Source of the DNA: Micavibrio_B sp964633355
GTDB lineage: Bacteria > Pseudomonadota > Alphaproteobacteria > Micavibrionales > Micavibrionaceae
Length of the DNA stretch: 46,147 nucleotides
Assembly: GCA_964633355.1 (NCBI GenBank)
Contig: CAZWGO010000017.1
Location: 1-46,147 of the forward strand
Direction of reading: 5' to 3'
The notes under the pieces were generated by a model. That model searched no databases, was not told where the DNA came from, and worked only from the letters and a program-made list of their open reading frames with translations. Positions 41,966 to 46,147 of the stretch are shown in pieces; positions within the stretch are counted from its first letter, which is position 1; each line of letters starts with the position of its first letter. Both the position numbers and the translations under genes were made by a program.

Positions 41966-43139
41966 GCCTTTAATCACATTATCTCTGTCATGCCTGTGGC
42001 TTAGTAGTTGTACTTATCTGGAGCAATTCAGTCCGGATGAGAAAAAAACCGAAGGCCCGCAGAAGCTTGTTCTGCAATCGGCCAAATTTTCGGATTTGCC
42101 GGATTGGAATAACGACCAACAAGCGCAGACGTTAATCGCGTTTACCAAGTCCTGCGCGCGTATGGCGAAAGCGGAGCCGGCCAAAAAATTATTAGATGAT
42201 GAAGCTTTCGGAGCCTATGCCGACTGGCAGCAAGCCTGCCGGAATTTGCCGACAGGATCGTGGGATGCAGCTTCCGCCCGTACCTATTTCGAGACTAATT
42301 TTACACCGATGCTGGCCACGAATAGCGGGAATGCGGATGGTTTATTCACCGGCTATTTCGAAGCGTCCCTGCGCGGTTCTTTGACGAAAACGGCAGAGTA
42401 TCAAATTCCGCTGCGTGCCAAGCCGGATGATTTGATTATGGTCGATCTCGGCCAGTTTCGTGATGAGCTGAAAGGCCAGCGTATCGCCGGACGCAATACC
42501 GGCGGTAATCTGAAGCCTTATGAAACTCGTGCCGAAATTGAAGACGGTAAATTGCCCGATGCGCAGGATAAAATTCTTCTTTATGTCGATAGCGCCGTCG
42601 ATGCATTTTTTCTTCAAATTCAAGGGTCGGGTATTGTTACCTTGCCCGATGGCAGTACGCGCCGTGTTGGGTATGATGGACAAAATGGACATCCCTATTA
42701 TGCGATTGGCAAAGAGCTCATCAAACGCGGTCACTTGTCCAAAGACAATGTTTCCATGCAAAGCATCAAGGACTGGATGGCAAAAAATCCTGCCGAAGCA
42801 CGTGACGTGATGCGCACCAATAAATCCTATGTGTTTTTCAAGTTTACCGAGGACGGCCCGAAAGGCGGCGAAGGTATTACGCTGACACCGAATCGTTCGC
42901 TGGCCGTCGATCGTTCTCTTATTCCGTATGGTGTGCCGGTTTACCTTTCAACGGAAACGCCTGTTTATAATCGCCTGATGGTGGCCCAAGACACAGGCGG
43001 CGCAATTCGCGGCGCGGTGCGTGGCGACATTTTCTTCGGGTATGGCGCGGAAGCGGAAAGACTGGCCGGGCCTATGAATTCGAAGGGTCGTTACTGGTTT
43101 TTGCTGCCAAAACGGATAGCGTCGCCAGATAGAAAATAA
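41946..43139 (+). CDS. mltA: Membrane-bound lytic murein transglycosylase A
   Basis: A 397-residue outer-membrane lipoprotein candidate with lipobox WLSSC (Cys22). The MltA barrel follows, with FTGYFEASLRGS and IQGSGIVTLPDGS, then the 3D domain VAQDTGGAIRGAVRGDIFFG carrying catalytic-type aspartates. It cleaves peptidoglycan to 1,6-anhydromuropeptides. ATG at 41946 or 41952 are both possible. Its 3' end overlaps the converging ligase-like gene by 68 nt. Confidence 0.93.
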   Translation: MSMRVIKPLITLSLSCLWLSSCTYLEQFSPDEKKTEGPQKLVLQSAKFSDLPDWNNDQQAQTLIAFTKSCARMAKAEPAKKLLDDEAFGAYADWQQACRNLPTGSWDAASARTYFETNFTPMLATNSGNADGLFTGYFEASLRGSLTKTAEYQIPLRAKPDDLIMVDLGQFRDELKGQRIAGRNTGGNLKPYETRAEIEDGKLPDAQDKILLYVDSAVDAFFLQIQGSGIVTLPDGSTRRVGYDGQNGHPYYAIGKELIKRGHLSKDNVSMQSIKDWMAKNPAEARDVMRTNKSYVFFKFTEDGPKGGEGITLTPNRSLAVDRSLIPYGVPVYLSTETPVYNRLMVAQDTGGAIRGAVRGDIFFGYGAEAERLAGPMNSKGRYWFLLPKRIASPDRK

Positions 43140-44307
43140 GCGCTAAAAGCCAGCTGGCCCAGATCGACCACGAAACAAGCAAAAAGACAGTCACGCCGCA
43201 AAGCGTGATAAAGGACAAGCGACGTATATTCGCAGGCAGTCGCATTAAGCAGACATATAAATAAGCCAGGAATACCAATGCCCAGGCAACGCCGAAAATA
43301 CCGAATTCGATCCAGAGCTGCAGCCCCAGATTATGCGGGTGCATAATGCTGTCATTCTTGAAATACAATTGCTCGGTATCGAACGTCATATAGCGCGTTG
43401 AATCCAGACCAAAGCCTGTAATTGGATTTTCTAAAATCCGTCTGGCCAGAAAATCCCAGTTCTCAAGGCGCAGCGCGGCGGAAGCATCCGCCAATACGCC
43501 CGTATTCTGCTCGCTAACCTTTGTCGCCAGTAAGTCGAACAAGGTCGGCGCGATCCAAGGAAGAATGATAATCACTGCCGCGATACCGGAAAACGCAGTG
43601 CGTATCGTCAGTTTCTCGAGGAAAAACAGGCAGCCGAAACTGGCAAGAAAGATAACGAGAAGGGAAAGTTGGCATGCCTGCGAATAGGTAAGAAAGAAAA
43701 TCGCTATGCCGAGTAAAAGCAAAAGGACAAATAGAAGAATGGAGCGACTTTTTAGCGAAAGATAAAGCGCGATCGGAAAAGCCATAACAAAGACGGAAGA
43801 ATTCTTGTTCAAAAGGTCTGGCCTGAGCTGGTCTCCATAAAAAGGGCCGTTAATCAAATCATAGAGCGGCATGCCGAGGTAAATATCGAGAGACGTAATA
43901 AGGCCAACCATGATGACCGCAGCGGGGAAGATGACACTGTATTTCCTGAAGATGTAAGGCGGACAGGCTTGCGCGACAGCCAAAAGAGAGAAGGAGGCGA
44001 TCATCAATCCTGAAACTTTTAGCGCTCGCTCGAAGCTGGCGTCCGGATTGACCGACCATATAGAACTCAGTGCCATCAAAACAAAAAGGCTGGCAAAAAG
44101 CGGCAAGAGTCCGGGAGCGGGCATTTTCAGCCACGGCCAGGATTTAAAAATAAATTTATGCGCTAAAAAAAACACGAACCCTGTTGCCGGAACGAATAAG
44201 GCAAAAGGTAAGGGTGATAAAATACTTCCGATCAAGGGAAAAAAAAGAAACGCAATAAAGCTGGTCCAGAACCGGTTTTGCGCACGGGATAATAAGGCGT
44301 CTGACAT
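43072..44307 (-). CDS. O-antigen ligase-family (Wzy/WaaL-like) membrane protein
   Basis: A 411-residue polytopic membrane protein with about ten hydrophobic segments. A large periplasmic loop contains RLENWDFLARRILENPITGFGLDS and the HPHNLGLQLWIEFG motif typical of Wzy_C ligases. Such enzymes transfer undecaprenyl-linked glycans to lipid A core or to proteins, or polymerise glycans; the acceptor is unknown. No other glycan genes are adjacent. The last 22 codons overlap mltA tail to tail. Confidence 0.85.
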   Translation of the reverse strand: MSDALLSRAQNRFWTSFIAFLFFPLIGSILSPLPFALFVPATGFVFFLAHKFIFKSWPWLKMPAPGLLPLFASLFVLMALSSIWSVNPDASFERALKVSGLMIASFSLLAVAQACPPYIFRKYSVIFPAAVIMVGLITSLDIYLGMPLYDLINGPFYGDQLRPDLLNKNSSVFVMAFPIALYLSLKSRSILLFVLLLLLGIAIFFLTYSQACQLSLLVIFLASFGCLFFLEKLTIRTAFSGIAAVIIILPWIAPTLFDLLATKVSEQNTGVLADASAALRLENWDFLARRILENPITGFGLDSTRYMTFDTEQLYFKNDSIMHPHNLGLQLWIEFGIFGVAWALVFLAYLYVCLMRLPANIRRLSFITLCGVTVFLLVSWSIWASWLLALIFYLATLSVLAAKTSNDPSNS

Positions 44308-44350
44308 GCCGAGAAGATACGATAGAGATCAGGCTAAGTCTTTAGAAAAA

Positions 44351-44653
44351 TTATTCCGGCGGAATTTCATCATGCGTCGTCGTAGGCGCAGCATCCAGAA
44401 TGTCTTTGGTTATATCGACCTGATTTTTATTTTCTGAAGAGGGAGTCGTTTCTTCTTCTCCTGCGGCAGGCATGATATTCTGCAAATCATCTGCGGAAGG
44501 TGTCTGGACCGATTGCGCGATTTGTGAATTCGGGGCTTCCATCAGGGCGGACGGCGCTTTATCCGAAAATGCCGCGCCAAATCCGCCGTTATCCGCAGCT
44601 TGAGCCGAAACGGAAAATGCCAGACAGGATATCATTACCAAAGCGCGAATCAT
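44351..44653 (-). CDS. Small exported protein, acidic
   Basis: The ATG at 44653 is used because AAGGAGAT precedes it; that ribosome site overlaps the stop of the lipoprotein gene upstream. The result is 100 residues: a signal peptide ending VSAQAA, then an acidic, Pro/Thr/Asn-rich, probably disordered chain. I do not recognise a family. Coupled to the entericidin-like gene, so possibly envelope stress-related; inferred from position only. Confidence 0.65.
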   Translation of the reverse strand: MIRALVMISCLAFSVSAQAADNGGFGAAFSDKAPSALMEAPNSQIAQSVQTPSADDLQNIMPAAGEEETTPSSENKNQVDITKDILDAAPTTTHDEIPPE

Positions 44654-44663
44654 CGAAATCTCC

Positions 44664-44795
44664 TTAAAAAGTATCCTGAAGGGTTTTGCCCCATTCTTCC
44701 AGATCGCGTCCAACACCTTCCATAGTATTTCCGCAACCACTGAGTAAAAGAACCGAAACCGCTAATGCGGGCAATATGACAAACTTAATGTTCAT
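44664..44795 (-). CDS. Entericidin-like lipoprotein (43 residues)
   Basis: I found this by reading the minus strand between annotated frames. ATG at 44795 with an AAAGAAAG-type site, stop TAA at 44664-44666. The sequence has a hydrophobic signal, lipobox LLSGC (Cys21) and the entericidin signature CGNTMEGVGRDLEEWG. EcnA/EcnB family lipoproteins are small membrane-associated proteins produced in stationary phase in enterics. Confidence 0.85.
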   Translation of the reverse strand: MNIKFVILPALAVSVLLLSGCGNTMEGVGRDLEEWGKTLQDTF

Positions 44796-44858
44796 AGTCA
44801 AACTTTCTTTAAAATGTGCCTAATTGTTAAAATACACGTCTCGCCGCCAATAGGGAAG

Positions 44859-45767
44859 CTACCAAAATAATCCCTCCAGTATCGGGCTTTTGGCGATGAC
44901 CAAGGCAATGGCGCAAAAGACGATGCCAAGGCCTGCTTTTATATTGCTGCCGTCATTCCAGCCAATCAGGCGATGGAAAAGAACGATCCAGAGTGCGTCG
45001 GTGAAAAGAAGAACGGATAGATAAGCGGGGTGCTCGACTTCCTGCAAACCCATAAATCTTAGGGTAACCGCCAAGGCCGAACATAACCCAATCACGATCC
45101 CGGTGCGAAGCGACAGGGACGATGTCAGTGTCGAGAAAGATATCGGTTTGCGGATCCAAAGAAATATCAGCCAGAAGCCAATCATGAAACAGGCTTGAAT
45201 AAAGACGAAAGCATAAGGGGCTTGCGCAGACGGCGCCTGTCCAAGCGTCATTTTTTCTAATAGCGGCCCGACACAGGCTGCAAAGATAACAAACCAGATC
45301 AAGCGAAAGCCCCGCCACGAGACCCGGCATTTGCGAATTTGCATCGCAAAAAAAGCGGATAATAAAATAATGATGACAATCAGCCCGGCCTGAACCGGCT
45401 TATCCAGATATCGGTCGAGCAGGGATGGGTCGAAAAAGAACCACAGGATAAAAGAAAAAACTACGGCGGAAGGTAAAAGGCGGGACACAACACCGGCACC
45501 TGCCTGTGTCACGGCGCGATAATAAATGACATCTGAAATCGCCCATAAGAAAGATGTCAGGGAAACGGCGAGGTAAAAATTCGGATTGGTCGGGAACCCT
45601 TGGTGAAAGACGGCAGGCGCTATTGCGATGGCTGAAACCAGCTTGACAATAATGGCCAAGGCGAAAGGGTCTGCTTTGTTTTTTTCCTGCAGTAGCGGAA
45701 TGGCGGTTGAGACAAGGGCTGCGGCCAGACCTAGAATTGCCCATAAGGGAACTAAATTTAGAATCAT
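44859..45767 (-). CDS. EamA/DMT-superfamily transporter
   Basis: A 302-residue protein with about ten membrane helices in two five-helix halves, the EamA pattern. Inner-membrane exporter or permease for an unknown metabolite. Near-helix motifs include SFLWAISDVIYYRAVTQ and an LRFMGLQEVEHPAYLSVLL stretch. It is on the minus strand, divergent from the MHYT gene and 63 nt upstream of the entericidin-like gene. Confidence 0.82.
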   Translation of the reverse strand: MILNLVPLWAILGLAAALVSTAIPLLQEKNKADPFALAIIVKLVSAIAIAPAVFHQGFPTNPNFYLAVSLTSFLWAISDVIYYRAVTQAGAGVVSRLLPSAVVFSFILWFFFDPSLLDRYLDKPVQAGLIVIIILLSAFFAMQIRKCRVSWRGFRLIWFVIFAACVGPLLEKMTLGQAPSAQAPYAFVFIQACFMIGFWLIFLWIRKPISFSTLTSSLSLRTGIVIGLCSALAVTLRFMGLQEVEHPAYLSVLLFTDALWIVLFHRLIGWNDGSNIKAGLGIVFCAIALVIAKSPILEGLFW

Positions 45768-45851
45768 ATTTTAAACTGTACCTCAAGAAAAGCAGGCGCG
45801 TAAGGCCAGTGACGTCTGGCAATGCCCAATGATAAACTATATAATACCGAT

Positions 45852-46147
45852 ATGCTTGAAACCTTCTTTATCCTGGCACAAGACATACCGTCCAATACGA
45901 TTCGCGGGGAATATAATTCATATCTCGTTTTGCTTTCTTATCTGATTGCAACACTGGCCTCCTATACGGGCCTGACGCTGGCCAATAAAATATTCCTCGC
46001 TAAAAGCGCCTACCTGAAAAATATATTGCATATTGGCGGCGCTTTCGCGCTCGGCAGCGGGATATGGTCGATGCATTTTATCGGCATGCTCGCATATAAT
46101 ATCAAAGCGCCGGTCAGGTTCGATCCTGACTATACAATTCTATCCAT
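45852..46147 (+). CDS. MHYT-domain membrane protein, 3' end missing
   Basis: ATG at 45852; the frame is open to the window end, giving 98 residues. It starts with hydrophobic helices (SYLVLLSYLIATLASYTGL) and contains GIWSMHFIGMLAY, an MHYT-type motif (MHFIG) proposed to bind copper and sense gases. Such sensors often continue into GGDEF/EAL or histidine kinase domains, which would lie outside the window. Confidence 0.85.
   Translation, partial: MLETFFILAQDIPSNTIRGEYNSYLVLLSYLIATLASYTGLTLANKIFLAKSAYLKNILHIGGAFALGSGIWSMHFIGMLAYNIKAPVRFDPDYTILS

Noticed and set aside
1..46147. tRNA, rRNA, riboswitch or prophage integrase genes
   Set aside because: No tRNA-like cloverleaf, rRNA segment, integrase or phage structural module other than the S74 domains was recognised. 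The S74 fibres are not in a prophage context.

Overview
The window looks like a scaffold from an alphaproteobacterium. The block ppsR-like - aroE - coaE - dnaQ, then secB (opposite strand), Tim44-like and mltA, is a gene order typical of that class. So is the hisH-hisA-hisF-hisE cluster with a HIT protein nearby. A run of exactly 100 N (26909-27008) shows it is a scaffolded, probably metagenomic or draft, assembly. I cannot name the genus. Predatory or surface-attached groups such as Micavibrio-like bacteria are a guess based on the large fibre proteins.

Layout. 1-1298 (+): end of a TerC-family membrane protein, overlapped by hisB. 1293-6535 (-): rmuC, def, a four-helix-bundle gene flanked by inverted repeats, fmt, truA and a HisD-family gene. 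6594-10501 (-): an ankyrin-repeat gene fused to a duplicated comM 5' end, comM, a pilin-like protein, and a 46-residue lipoprotein. 10612-12048: an unknown protein (+), a HIT protein (-) and a small possibly HicB-like protein (+). 12073-15759 (-): hisH, a GNAT acetyltransferase, an embedded mntA-hepT toxin-antitoxin pair, hisA, hisF, hisE. 15916-28232 (+): three overlapping giant genes described below. 28388-30749 (+): two distantly related unknown paralogues. 30752-37163 (-): sugar cluster with an AGE-family epimerase, otsB, otsA, a GH13 alpha-glucosidase and glucokinase. 37217-40129 (+): dikinase-regulator, aroE, coaE, dnaQ, all overlapping by 4 nt. 40130-40568: non-coding repeat mosaic. 40569-46147: secB, Tim44-like, mltA, O-antigen-ligase-like, a small exported protein, an entericidin-like lipoprotein, an EamA transporter and the start of an MHYT-domain protein.

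The standout system is the 12.3-kb operon 15916-28232. Each protein starts with a type IV pilin-like leader and hydrophobic helix and continues into a GspG-like pseudopilin domain. Long arrays of 17-residue NTAxGxxAL repeats follow (a YadA-head-like beta-roll). Each protein ends in a Peptidase_S74 intramolecular chaperone with its Ser-Lys autocleavage pair. Two of the three carry C-type-lectin-like domains and one carries two DUF1554 domains. The picture is of pilin-anchored, self-trimerising, tail-fibre-like adhesins. The leader of the second gene contains octanucleotide repeats that could phase-vary it, and the leader of the third is built largely from palindromic repeats. The third also has an unresolved repeat expansion at the N gap.

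Housekeeping operons here show repeated small-gene insertion: a four-helix-bundle gene in def-fmt, MntA-HepT in the his operon, and an ankyrin gene at comM. In each case the 4-nt or 1-nt start/stop overlaps of the operon are kept.
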